Assembly: GCA_017468865.1 (NCBI GenBank)
Contig: JAFUHM010000057.1
Location: forward strand, 1-58,355
Origin: Oscillospiraceae bacterium
GTDB taxonomy: Bacteria > Bacillota > Clostridia > Oscillospirales > Ruminococcaceae
Direction of reading: 5' to 3'
DNA: 58,355 nucleotides
Within the stretch, counting starts at the first letter, position 1. Each line of letters starts with the position of its first letter. A program made the translations under genes and the position numbers. This document shows, in pieces, positions 35,628-43,592 of the stretch. The notes beneath the pieces are model-generated. The model saw only the letters and a program-made list of their open reading frames with translations, ran no database searches and was not told the DNA's origin.

Positions 35628-35715
35628 GTGGGACTGAAAAATTTGTAGGAAATCACTAACAGTCCGTTATGTCATTGTGCAAATTGTCAACTCCTCTTAG
35701 TGGCAACTCAAGCCC

Positions 35716-35746
35716 AAAAAGATCCCCGACCGTCAGGCCGGGGATC
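35716..35746 (-). terminator. terminator of the 35753 secreted protein gene
   Basis: GATCCCCG (35721-35728) pairs with CGGGGATC (35739-35746); the minus strand then runs into TTTTT (complement of 35716-35720). Confidence 0.88.
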
Positions 35747-35752
35747 CGCTGC

Positions 35753-37426
35753 TTATTGAACTGCTTTCCATTCGATGGTGCCGACTACCTTCGTTACTTC
35801 CTTGCTTGTCTTAGACTTGTAGGTGTACTTATAGTATTCGTGATAGCGGTACACTTTCTTTCCGTTGAGGAACACGTCGTAGAATGCGGAATAGTAGCCG
35901 TTGTCGGACTCGGTGGCATAGAAGTCGTTGTCCGGGTCGCTCTGAGCTATCTTCACCGTGTAGCCCGCAGACAGCACCTTGACACGATAATCTCCGAACT
36001 TCTCCATGATATAGTCTCTTGCATCCACAGATGTGCCGAAATCATGGGTCTTGTCCTTTATCTTCTGGGTCACATTTGCGGTATAGGTGAACTTTGTGCC
36101 TGAGCCTGTGAAGCCTGCTGTCTTGCCGGAGGGCATAGCCTGCTTCTTGGCGGCAGTCTTATCGGCGGCAACTTTCTTGACCTGTATCTTTATGCTTGAA
36201 GGCTTGCCCCATTCCACCTTGCCCGTGACCTTGGTGACAGTCTTGGTATTGGCTTTGTATGTCAGGGTGTAGGACTCATGGTACCTGTACAGCTGCTCGC
36301 CGTTGTAGAACACATCATAGTATGCGGAGTAGGAGCTTGTATCGCTCAGCACCGCAAACACGCCCTTTTCGGGATCGCTGGGGCAGAGTTTCACTTCATA
36401 TCCGGCACCCACGACCATCATGCGAAGATCGTCGAGCTTGTCTATCACCATGTCCTTTGCGGCCTTGACGGATGCAAATTCATACTGCTTCTTCTTTATC
36501 TTTTTTTCTTCGGTTATTGTACAGGTATAGGTGTACTTGGAACCCGACCCGGAGAAGCCTATTGCCGATCCCTTGGGCATAGGCGGTATCTTTTCCGCAT
36601 TCTCTTTCTGCACCGTTGCCGTATCCTTTGCCGTGGAGTAATTCGTGCATACTCCGTCTATGTCGAAGCGGTACAGCTTACCGTCTATCCATGTTGCAGC
36701 CGTTGCAAATCTGCCGTCAGCCTTAGCGTAGCAGTGGTTCTTGCCGAATGTGAGCCAAGTTGATGTATATGCGGCATAGGTGGTCCTGTCAAAGTAATAG
36801 TAGTCGCCGTCTATCTTCAGTTTGCCGCTGATAAGGTGTCCTGCACGGAAGTAGTATTTCTTTCCGTCTTTCTCCACAAATCCCGTGTACCTGGATGAGG
36901 GAGCGGCAGGAGGTTCGATGACGGTGTTTGTCTTCTTGACTGCGGCAGACGTCCCTACCTTGGCGGTGACATATTCGGTGATGCCGCCTGTAAGGTATGC
37001 GTTTTTGTACTTGACAAGGGACATCACCTTGAAATGCTGCGATCCCTTCTCAAGATCCTTCACCACAGCAGTCGTACCTGTGACTGTCTTTACCTTCTCA
37101 AATTTCTTGTTTTCCTTGTTATACTTGTATATACGGTAAGCATCTGCCTTGTCTGCTTCATCCCATGTCAGCACCACCGAATCCTTCCTGCCCACAGCAG
37201 TAAGGTTCGCAGGGGCGTCAGGACGCTCTATCTTCTTTGACAGATCCTCCGAACTGCCCAGTCCGAAAGTCCGGTATTCTATGCTCAGGTCGGAACTTGC
37301 TCCGAGTCCCATGTTCACGGGATCGGCAAAGAAAGTCTCCGAAGGCATCGCAGTAAGTATGCTGCATCCGAGTACTGCCGAAAGGCAGACAGCAGCTGTT
37401 CTTTTGATATCCAAATTCAAGATCAA
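35753..37426 (-). CDS. secreted protein: FN3 domain, cell-wall-binding-like repeats, duplicated C-terminal domain
   Basis: A 557-residue protein. A signal peptide (residues 1-34, hydrophobic AAVCLSAVLGCSILTAM) leads a fibronectin type III domain (about 70-155, APANLTAVGRKDSVVLTWDEA). Residues about 180-270 have aromatic repeats such as KDGKKYYF and KIDGDYYYFDR, like choline/cell-wall-binding repeats. Two related copies of a 110-residue domain follow (about 290-405 and 445-557): both have GFSGSGSKYTYT or GFTGSGTKFTYT, a Lys-rich loop, SAYYDVFYNG or SAFYDVFLNG, YRYHE, and VTKV.G.(I/V)EW. I do not recognise that domain. Probably attached to the cell wall; single gene. Confidence 0.85.
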   Translation of the reverse strand: MILNLDIKRTAAVCLSAVLGCSILTAMPSETFFADPVNMGLGASSDLSIEYRTFGLGSSEDLSKKIERPDAPANLTAVGRKDSVVLTWDEADKADAYRIYKYNKENKKFEKVKTVTGTTAVVKDLEKGSQHFKVMSLVKYKNAYLTGGITEYVTAKVGTSAAVKKTNTVIEPPAAPSSRYTGFVEKDGKKYYFRAGHLISGKLKIDGDYYYFDRTTYAAYTSTWLTFGKNHCYAKADGRFATAATWIDGKLYRFDIDGVCTNYSTAKDTATVQKENAEKIPPMPKGSAIGFSGSGSKYTYTCTITEEKKIKKKQYEFASVKAAKDMVIDKLDDLRMMVVGAGYEVKLCPSDPEKGVFAVLSDTSSYSAYYDVFYNGEQLYRYHESYTLTYKANTKTVTKVTGKVEWGKPSSIKIQVKKVAADKTAAKKQAMPSGKTAGFTGSGTKFTYTANVTQKIKDKTHDFGTSVDARDYIMEKFGDYRVKVLSAGYTVKIAQSDPDNDFYATESDNGYYSAFYDVFLNGKKVYRYHEYYKYTYKSKTSKEVTKVVGTIEWKAVQ

Positions 37427-37465
37427 TTCCTCCGAATAATGTTCATAACTTGCACCTACACATCC

Positions 37466-37494
37466 ATTTTACCACAATCCGCACGGTATGTCAA
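37466..37494 (-). promoter_or_regulatory. promoter of the 35753 secreted protein gene
   Basis: On the minus strand TTGACA (complement of 37489-37494) and TAAAAT (complement of 37466-37471), 17-base spacer. Confidence 0.75.
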
Positions 37495-37512
37495 GTGAAA
37501 GAATGATGAAAT

Positions 37513-37534
37513 CTGCCCGATATATTTCGGGCAG
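37513..37534 (-). terminator. terminator of the hprK-to-37550 operon
   Basis: CTGCCCGA (37513-37520) pairs with TCGGGCAG (37527-37534), followed on the minus strand by ATTTCATCATTCTTT. It lies about 15 bases after the last stop of the long minus-strand run. Confidence 0.8.
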
Positions 37535-37549
37535 AGGCATCGGATGAGG

Positions 37550-38083
37550 TCATTGTGTGTAGACCATCGCAGTCTTGCGGAATGCGGTGATTATCCATAT
37601 CACAGCGGAATAGAAAAGTCCCGTGCAGTACAGGTAAACCAGCATATCCCCAACATTCAGGAAAATAAGGCTTGACAGTGCGATGATGACATTTACCGCA
37701 CCGTGAGCAAAGGATAGCCTCCATCCGGGAGCAGAGAGCCGTTTGTTCTCCATTCCCCGAAGAAGCTGTCCCACTCCCGACAGTCCATGCACTCCCAGAA
37801 GATACATGGAAACATAGATGTGCGGCACATCGGAAAGGGTAAGAGTGAATGCTCCGAGGTCAAGGAAGATGATGGCCTCGAACAGTATCAGCTTGCCGCC
37901 CACCATATGCTGAGCCATCGTCACAAAGTACAGAAAGGAACCGAGCCCCTTTGCGATCATTGATATGCTCAGTATTATGACCACCGCAGAGTAGGCATCC
38001 TCATGGTCATATATGAGCAGTACACAGAGGAGCATCATCGTCACGCCGATGAGAAAAGACCGTATGCGCTGCCACCTGCTCAT
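37550..38083 (-). CDS. small integral membrane protein, possibly DUF308/HdeD-like
   Basis: A 177-residue protein with about six hydrophobic helices paired in hairpins, resembling the HdeD/DUF308 layout (inference from the helix pattern, not a firm match). Its start overlaps the stop of the preceding DUF6765-like gene (ATGA). It is the last gene of the run and ends in a good terminator. No function can be assigned. Confidence 0.7.
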   Translation of the reverse strand: MSRWQRIRSFLIGVTMMLLCVLLIYDHEDAYSAVVIILSISMIAKGLGSFLYFVTMAQHMVGGKLILFEAIIFLDLGAFTLTLSDVPHIYVSMYLLGVHGLSGVGQLLRGMENKRLSAPGWRLSFAHGAVNVIIALSSLIFLNVGDMLVYLYCTGLFYSAVIWIITAFRKTAMVYTQ

Positions 38084-39213
38084 TCTTGTTCACCCGCCTG
38101 TCTGATGAGTTCCCGTATCTGTTTAGCAGGGTCGGTTATCTCCAGCGATATCCCCGCAAGCAGGCTTCCCGAGCGGAATATCCTGTTGGTCACCATGCTT
38201 TTCTGCTCGATAGCCGCCTTGATGAACTTTCCGAGATATGTGTCATCCTTGCCGTTTTTGGGAGCATCCGTGTATTCTTCGCAGTACCTGTCCGTATCGA
38301 ATACCGGGATCTTCTTCCCCGAAAGGCTCTCGCCAAGCTCCTTCCAGTCCCTGCTTGAATCGAGCTGACGGCGGAGAAGTATCTTTGTCACCGCATCCCT
38401 GTAAGGCTCTGCCGCCGCATAGTCAAAGGAACCCTTTTCATAGTCGTCATAGCCCCCCCTGAAGAACCTGAACGCATATATCATCTGACAGAACGCCTTG
38501 TAGTAGTCCGAGGGATTGTCCTTGACCACCTCATTGTAGTCTCCCCATGCAGGCAGATACTTGTACCGCATGAAGCTGTAATCGGGAAGATGTCCCGCTC
38601 TGCCGTGCCCCAGGTTCATGATGGAATTCTCTTCGGGAAGATATATGCTGTTGGAGTATATGCCTTTTTCGGGATCATCGGGGGCAGAAGCCGAATGACG
38701 GAATTCGATCTGCCTTTCATCGGGCATCTCGTAGAAATAGCTGTTTGTATTGTTTATCACCAGTGAGGGGGTGCCTGCGAAATACCTGTGCGCCCATGTA
38801 TCGGCGATGATGTGCATCGAAAGCCCTATGTGCTGAAGGCTCTTGCCCTTTGCCAGCTTTACCGTATCAACGGAAAGGTCGCCGTCAGGCCCGCATATAA
38901 GGCGGTATTTCGACATATACAGCCGTGACCTGCGCTTGTCTGTAACGGCATACAGGTCATAGGGGAGAAAGTGGAAGGATGCCCATATCCTTGTTATATT
39001 CTGAAGCCCCATCACATCCGTTCTTGCGTTTGCAAGCTCTATCTGAGACTGGGTAGTTGCCGCTAACCGGGGTGCATTGATCTTTGCAAGGTATGATGCC
39101 GTCAGACAGTCGGTCATCTGTGCGCTGTAACATATATCAAGGCTTTTCTCATGACTGTATCCTGCGATGAATGCGGCGCAATAAGTCGCATAGTAATGAA
39201 AGTCTATGTTCAT
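38080..39213 (-). CDS. DUF6765-like protein (zinc phospholipase C-like fold)
   Basis: A 377-residue protein. It begins MNIDFHYYATYCAAFIAGY and contains HIIADTWAHRYFAG at about residues 132-145, a His/Asp pattern seen in the zinc-dependent phospholipase C and S1/P1 nuclease fold. I associate this with the DUF6765 family. No signal peptide is seen. Substrate and activity are unknown. It sits between two genes for small membrane proteins and overlaps the next gene by 4 bases, so the three may act together. Confidence 0.78.
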   Translation of the reverse strand: MNIDFHYYATYCAAFIAGYSHEKSLDICYSAQMTDCLTASYLAKINAPRLAATTQSQIELANARTDVMGLQNITRIWASFHFLPYDLYAVTDKRRSRLYMSKYRLICGPDGDLSVDTVKLAKGKSLQHIGLSMHIIADTWAHRYFAGTPSLVINNTNSYFYEMPDERQIEFRHSASAPDDPEKGIYSNSIYLPEENSIMNLGHGRAGHLPDYSFMRYKYLPAWGDYNEVVKDNPSDYYKAFCQMIYAFRFFRGGYDDYEKGSFDYAAAEPYRDAVTKILLRRQLDSSRDWKELGESLSGKKIPVFDTDRYCEEYTDAPKNGKDDTYLGKFIKAAIEQKSMVTNRIFRSGSLLAGISLEITDPAKQIRELIRQAGEQE

Positions 39214-39219
39214 ATCCGC

Positions 39220-39747
39220 TTATCCCTCCGCAGTCTCAGCCTGTATCTCCCTGCGCAGCTTCCTGACCTTTACGGCGCAGATGATGAGGTCTATGAGGAT
39301 AAGCACGGACGTGAGGTCGATGACTATCATGACGGCGTTGTCCAGCAGATCTTCATTGGCATTGTGGAGCCCCACGGACAATGTCCAGAGGGTAGACAGG
39401 TGATTTATGACTATGATGCCTGCGGCTATGATGTAGGTGACGTTCTTCTTCCTGCCAAGCCCCTCGGCTCTTGAGCTTATCCCCACATACATCCGCAGCA
39501 GCAGTTCGCCTGCCAGAAGTATCCCCAGAGATATGTAGAACAGCACCTTCAGCAGCTCCAGATCCGACTCTGTTATCACCTCGCCGTTTGCCTCCGCCTC
39601 GGCAATGAGCAGGTCGGTTATGTTCATGGACAGTATGACTGCGAGTATGGTGCGGATAACGCTCCATACTCCGTAGACTACTTCGCCCATACCGCAGATG
39701 ACGAGAGTGTTGCTGTATTTCCTCAGCAGGCGGTGCTTTTCTTCCAT
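39220..39747 (-). CDS. integral membrane protein of unknown function
   Basis: About 175 residues. A charged N-terminus (MEEKHRLLRKYSN) is followed by roughly four hydrophobic helices (residues 14-45, 67-90, 103-122, 133-158) and a basic C-terminal tail. Not recognised. The ATG at 39747 lies one base after the stop of the upstream 64-residue gene (TGACATG), which argues for translational coupling and against a longer upstream start. Confidence 0.75.
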   Translation of the reverse strand: MEEKHRLLRKYSNTLVICGMGEVVYGVWSVIRTILAVILSMNITDLLIAEAEANGEVITESDLELLKVLFYISLGILLAGELLLRMYVGISSRAEGLGRKKNVTYIIAAGIIVINHLSTLWTLSVGLHNANEDLLDNAVMIVIDLTSVLILIDLIICAVKVRKLRREIQAETAEG

Positions 39748-39748
39748 G

Positions 39749-39943
39749 TCATTCTTTATCGGGGTCGGAAGGCTTTTCCGTGATGTCGCACACACCTGCG
39801 GCACACCTTCCGTAGGAAACTGTCTCCTTCTGTGAGCCCTCCTCCAGCTTGTCGGAGAACTCCACTTTAAGTCTTGCGGTATCTCCGCCCATCTTGCCGT
39901 CTATCATCTTGATCATTTCGTCAATATCCCTGACATCTGCCAT
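39749..39943 (-). CDS. 64-residue hypothetical protein
   Basis: A small acidic protein (MADVRDIDEMIKMIDGKMGGDT...), with one helical half and a flexible C-terminus holding two cysteines (GRCAAGVC). It has a very good ribosome site (AAGGAGG, 9 bases before the ATG) and tight coupling to the next gene. Function is unknown; no known domain is seen. Confidence 0.75.
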   Translation of the reverse strand: MADVRDIDEMIKMIDGKMGGDTARLKVEFSDKLEEGSQKETVSYGRCAAGVCDITEKPSDPDKE

Positions 39944-39956
39944 TTTGTGTTCCTCC

Positions 39957-40715
39957 TTATACTGCGTTTACTGTAAGACCCACGGGACAGTGATCGCTGC
40001 CCGTGACCTGATCGTATATGACCGCATCCGACACCTTATCCAGAAATCCGTTGTTCACGATGAAGTAGTCTATGCGCCATCCCACGTTGTTCTCACGGGC
40101 TTTCCCCATGTAGCTCCACCATGTGTACTGTACCCTGTCGGGGAAGAAGTGCCTGTAAGTGTCGGTAAAGCCTGCTGCCAGCAGCTCCGTCATCTTGCCC
40201 CGTTCCTCATAGGTAAAGCCTGCGTGTCCGATGTTGGGCTTTACGTTCTTTATGTCTATCTCCTCATGTGCCACATTCAGGTCGCCGCACATGACCACGC
40301 CTTTTTTCTCGGCAAGAGCCGACAGATACGAGCGGAAGAGGTCTTCAAACCTCATCCGTGAAGGTATCCTGGAAAGGTCGTTCTTTGCGTTGGGGACATA
40401 TACCGTCACCAGATAGAAGTCCTCGAATTCAAGGGTGATGGTGCGTCCCTCGCTGTCGTATTCCTCGTCTCCTATGCCGTATGAAACGGACAGGGGCTTT
40501 ATCCGTGAATACACCAGCGTCCCCGAATACCCCTTCCTTACTGCGGGAAAAAGATATTCATAGGGGTGGCTTTCGGGATGAAATTCGTTCTGTTCTGCGG
40601 TCAGCTTGCTTTCCTGTATGCAGAACACATCCGCATCCGAGGCAGCGAAGAAATCCGCAAATCCCTTCTTCAGGCAGGCACGGAATCCTGCCACGTTCCA
40701 TGATATTATCTTCAT
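39957..40715 (-). CDS. exoA: exodeoxyribonuclease III (AP endonuclease)
   Basis: A 252-residue enzyme that cuts abasic sites and trims 3' ends in base excision repair. Family motifs are SWNVAGFRACL, IQESKL, GDLNVAHEEID and the final GSDHCPVGL with the catalytic Asp-His. Length matches B. subtilis ExoA. It overlaps the dut stop by 4 bases, pairing uracil avoidance with abasic site repair. Confidence 0.96.
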   Translation of the reverse strand: MKIISWNVAGFRACLKKGFADFFAASDADVFCIQESKLTAEQNEFHPESHPYEYLFPAVRKGYSGTLVYSRIKPLSVSYGIGDEEYDSEGRTITLEFEDFYLVTVYVPNAKNDLSRIPSRMRFEDLFRSYLSALAEKKGVVMCGDLNVAHEEIDIKNVKPNIGHAGFTYEERGKMTELLAAGFTDTYRHFFPDRVQYTWWSYMGKARENNVGWRIDYFIVNNGFLDKVSDAVIYDQVTGSDHCPVGLTVNAV

Positions 40716-41185
40716 AAAGTGGTACTCCCCAGTCCGCCGTTGCGCAGACCTGTCGCCTCATCATCGACCGTTATCCCGTAGGGGAGAAATATCCCCTGCG
40801 CAAAAGCCGTCCCTGCCGGGATGTGGAGCGCTTTCCCCTCCGCAGAGCAGTTGGTCATCTTGATGAGGATGTGTCCCTCATTGTCCGAATAATAGTAGTC
40901 GCCGTCTATTATCCCGACGGTGTTGTCCAGTGAAAGGCGGTACCTGAAGCCCAGACCCGAACGGGGGACTATCATGAGGAACCAGCCCTCATCTATCCTG
41001 CATCTGACTCCCGTGGGCACCACCGCTGTCTGCATGGGAAGAAGGTCAATGTCATAGGGGGCAAAGAAGTCGTATCCTGCCGACCCGACAGTAGCACGTC
41101 GGGGCAGCCTGACATCCGCATCGAGCCCCGATATCCCGGCAGACACACGGGAAAACTGTGCCACGGCGCAGACAGGCTTATCCAT
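40712..41185 (-). CDS. dut: dUTP diphosphatase
   Basis: A 157-residue trimeric-type dUTPase, which removes dUTP and supplies dUMP. Motifs are motif 1 SAGYDFFA, motif 2 PRSGLG, motif 3 GIIDGDYYY, motif 4 AFAQGIFLPY and motif 5 NGGLGSTTL. Motif 3 carries an extra YYSDN stretch compared with the usual DSDYRG, and motif 5 has Leu in place of the base-stacking Phe. Overlaps fruK by 8 bases and exoA by 4. Confidence 0.92.
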   Translation of the reverse strand: MDKPVCAVAQFSRVSAGISGLDADVRLPRRATVGSAGYDFFAPYDIDLLPMQTAVVPTGVRCRIDEGWFLMIVPRSGLGFRYRLSLDNTVGIIDGDYYYSDNEGHILIKMTNCSAEGKALHIPAGTAFAQGIFLPYGITVDDEATGLRNGGLGSTTL

Positions 41186-42092
41186 AGTGTACCTCGGAGA
41201 GAAGGTGTTCGTAGTCTTCCTTTGTGCAGAGCCGTCCCGTAAAGGCTGTGGCTGTACCGGCAGCAGTACCGCAGCGAAGCGCCTCTCTCATGTCACCTGT
41301 CCTGTCATAGGCGGCAAGGAATCCTGCCAGCAGGGAGTCTCCTGCACCTACTGTGTTGACGGGCTTGCCTGCGGGGGCGGTTATGCGGTATACTTCACCG
41401 TCCTCAGCTGCAAGCACAGACCCCTTCTCGGCCATGGAGATCACCACATTGAGAGCGCCCATGGCACGCAGCTTCTGCGCACATTCCTCCGCATCCTTAT
41501 GCGAGTTTATCCTCATGCCGCAGACTTCCTCTGCCTCCTTGTGGTTGGGCTTTATTAGGAAGGGGTGGAAGTGGAGTATGTCGGTAAGCAGGACGCCGGA
41601 AGCATCCACGGCGATCCTCACCCTGTTGAAGAGCATCTTTGCGATGCGCACATATATGTCGGATGAAACTGTCTTGGGTACGGAGCCTGCCAGCACGAGA
41701 GTATCCTCGGAGGTGAGGCTGTCGAGTTTGTTCATGAGCAGATCAAGTGCTTCGGCGGAGATGTCGGGCCCTGTCGGGTTGATCTCTGTCTCCCTGCCGT
41801 TTTCCTCATGTATCTTTACGCATATGCGGGTCATGCCCTTGTCAAGCCTGATAAGGTCGGTCTTTATCCCCTGGGCGGAGAGGGAGTTCTCCAGCTCGGT
41901 GCCCGTAAATCCCGCAATGAAGCCGAGAGCGGTGTTGGGAGTGCCGAGATTTGTGAGCACGGCGGAAACGTTTATCCCCTTGCCGCCGCAGCGGACGCTG
42001 TCCTCGGAAGCACGGTTCATGCCGCCGCTTATGAATTCCTTCAGAGTAAGGTTATAGTCGAGTGCAGGATTGAGTGTCAATGTATAGATCAT
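41178..42092 (-). CDS. fruK: 1-phosphofructokinase (PfkB family)
   Basis: A 304-residue sugar kinase. It converts fructose 1-phosphate to fructose 1,6-bisphosphate. The N-terminus MIYTLTLNPALDY and GGKGINVSAVL are typical of the FruK/LacC group, and the anion hole GAGDSLLAGF holds the catalytic Asp. Tagatose-6-phosphate kinase is the close alternative. No fructose PTS genes are nearby. It lies 9 bases after a LacI regulator in the hprK run. Confidence 0.9.
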   Translation of the reverse strand: MIYTLTLNPALDYNLTLKEFISGGMNRASEDSVRCGGKGINVSAVLTNLGTPNTALGFIAGFTGTELENSLSAQGIKTDLIRLDKGMTRICVKIHEENGRETEINPTGPDISAEALDLLMNKLDSLTSEDTLVLAGSVPKTVSSDIYVRIAKMLFNRVRIAVDASGVLLTDILHFHPFLIKPNHKEAEEVCGMRINSHKDAEECAQKLRAMGALNVVISMAEKGSVLAAEDGEVYRITAPAGKPVNTVGAGDSLLAGFLAAYDRTGDMREALRCGTAAGTATAFTGRLCTKEDYEHLLSEVHYG

Positions 42093-42101
42093 ATTCTCCT
42101 C

Positions 42102-43097
42102 CTATATCTTCGCCGATTCACGGACGATTATTTCGTGCTGCATGACGATGGTCCCGTGTGAGGTCCTGCCCGCCTTGAGCGAACTTACAAGGGATCTTGC
42201 GCAGGTGCGCCCCATCTGATAAGCAGGCTGTGCCACGGTGGTTATCATGGGAGTGTATATCTCGCACAGCTCCACATTGTCAAATCCGCAGACATCCATA
42301 TCACTGCCTATCTTCACCCCATGGCGCATGGCTTCCTTGATAAAGCCTGCCGCAAGCAGGTCTGAGATGCACAGCACCGCTTCGGGAGGCTCGGGCAGGG
42401 ACAGGAAATGTGCGGCAGCTTCGGCGCCGCTGGTGTATTCGTAGTCATGCCTGTATATGTATTCGTCCCTTATCTCTATCCCGTTCTCGGTCAGGGCATC
42501 TATATATCCCTTCAGACGGTCATCCGATGAGGGGGCGATTATCTCGTCGTTGGTGGTCACAAGACCTATCCGCCTCCTGCCCTTGGCTATGAAGCGGGTG
42601 ATGACGTCGTAGGCTGCCTGTCTGTTGTCGATTAGCACCGTCAGCGTATTTGACCCTTCCACGGACTCCGAGCAGAGCCCTATGTGGTATACCGCCGAAA
42701 GCTGATCGAGGGTGGCGGCATCTACTCTTGTGCCCATCAGCACAGCCGCATCGACGGTGTGATTGGAGAGCATCCCCAGCAGGCGCAGCTCCGTGGATTT
42801 GGTGCTGTATCCGCAGGCGATGAGGACGTCATATTCGCTTTCCACCTCATCCTGTATGCCCTTTATCACTCCTCCGTAAAAGGAGCCTGTCGTAGGCACG
42901 ATGATAAGTATGTTCTTCGTCTGACGCTTGCGCAGGTTGCGCCCCAGCAGGTTCGGACTGTAGCCCAGTTCGCCAATGACATCGTTTACAATTTTAGCGG
43001 TCTCCTCAGAAACGGCGCTGCTGCCGTTGAGTACACGGGAGACTGTGGCCACCGACACTCCGGCAGCCTTAGCCACATCTTTTATAGTAATGCTCAT
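42102..43097 (-). CDS. LacI-family transcriptional regulator
   Basis: About 331 residues. A helix-turn-helix (residues 3-50, ITIKDVAKAAGVSVATVSRVLNG) and a periplasmic-binding-like effector domain. The ATG at 43097 follows CGGAGTG; an in-frame TTG just before it is unlikely. It is close to hprK and fruK, so it may be CcpA-like (partner HPr-Ser-P) or a fructose-specific repressor. I do not see enough to call it ccpA. Confidence 0.92.
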   Translation of the reverse strand: MSITIKDVAKAAGVSVATVSRVLNGSSAVSEETAKIVNDVIGELGYSPNLLGRNLRKRQTKNILIIVPTTGSFYGGVIKGIQDEVESEYDVLIACGYSTKSTELRLLGMLSNHTVDAAVLMGTRVDAATLDQLSAVYHIGLCSESVEGSNTLTVLIDNRQAAYDVITRFIAKGRRRIGLVTTNDEIIAPSSDDRLKGYIDALTENGIEIRDEYIYRHDYEYTSGAEAAAHFLSLPEPPEAVLCISDLLAAGFIKEAMRHGVKIGSDMDVCGFDNVELCEIYTPMITTVAQPAYQMGRTCARSLVSSLKAGRTSHGTIVMQHEIIVRESAKI

Positions 43098-43115
43098 CAA
43101 ATCACTCCGAAACCA

Positions 43116-43580
43116 TCAGACGATCTTTTCATCTTCCCTGAGTCTGCGGTTCTTTTCTTTCTTCTTCTCCATGCGTGCGGCTGCCCTGTCATAGCTGAGA
43201 TAGTCAGCGATGACGGCTGCCGCCAGCAGCACTGTCACGGCTGCGGACGGGTATATCCTGGAGGTCAGCCTGTCTACCGATGCCTTCGGGATATTGTTCT
43301 CCGTGAGGGAGGTGAGCCTCTCTATCGGCATGATATACAGTACCGTTGCGCAAATGTTCAGAAAAAGCGACAGCAGATTTGCCCATGACCGTCTTATGAA
43401 CGAAACCACAAGAGCCCCGAGAAAGACAGCAGCCGATGCGATCAGCATCACGCCTATCACATGGTATTTTTCGTCGGAATTGAGCAGTATGCCTGTGCCG
43501 CCCATGACGTTGAGGAACAGCGCACATATGAGGAAGGCGGCAGTCCCTGCGGCAAGGGCTATCTTTCTCAAGATCTCCAT
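43116..43580 (-). CDS. membrane protein of unknown function
   Basis: A 154-residue protein with about four hydrophobic helices (residues 6-28, 42-62, 67-87, 109-128) and a strongly basic C-terminal tail (ARMEKKKEKNRRLRED). Not recognised. It lies 12 bases after hprK and 18 bases before the LacI gene. Confidence 0.75.
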   Translation of the reverse strand: MEILRKIALAAGTAAFLICALFLNVMGGTGILLNSDEKYHVIGVMLIASAAVFLGALVVSFIRRSWANLLSLFLNICATVLYIMPIERLTSLTENNIPKASVDRLTSRIYPSAAVTVLLAAAVIADYLSYDRAAARMEKKKEKNRRLREDEKIV

Positions 43581-43592
43581 ACTGTCACCGTA

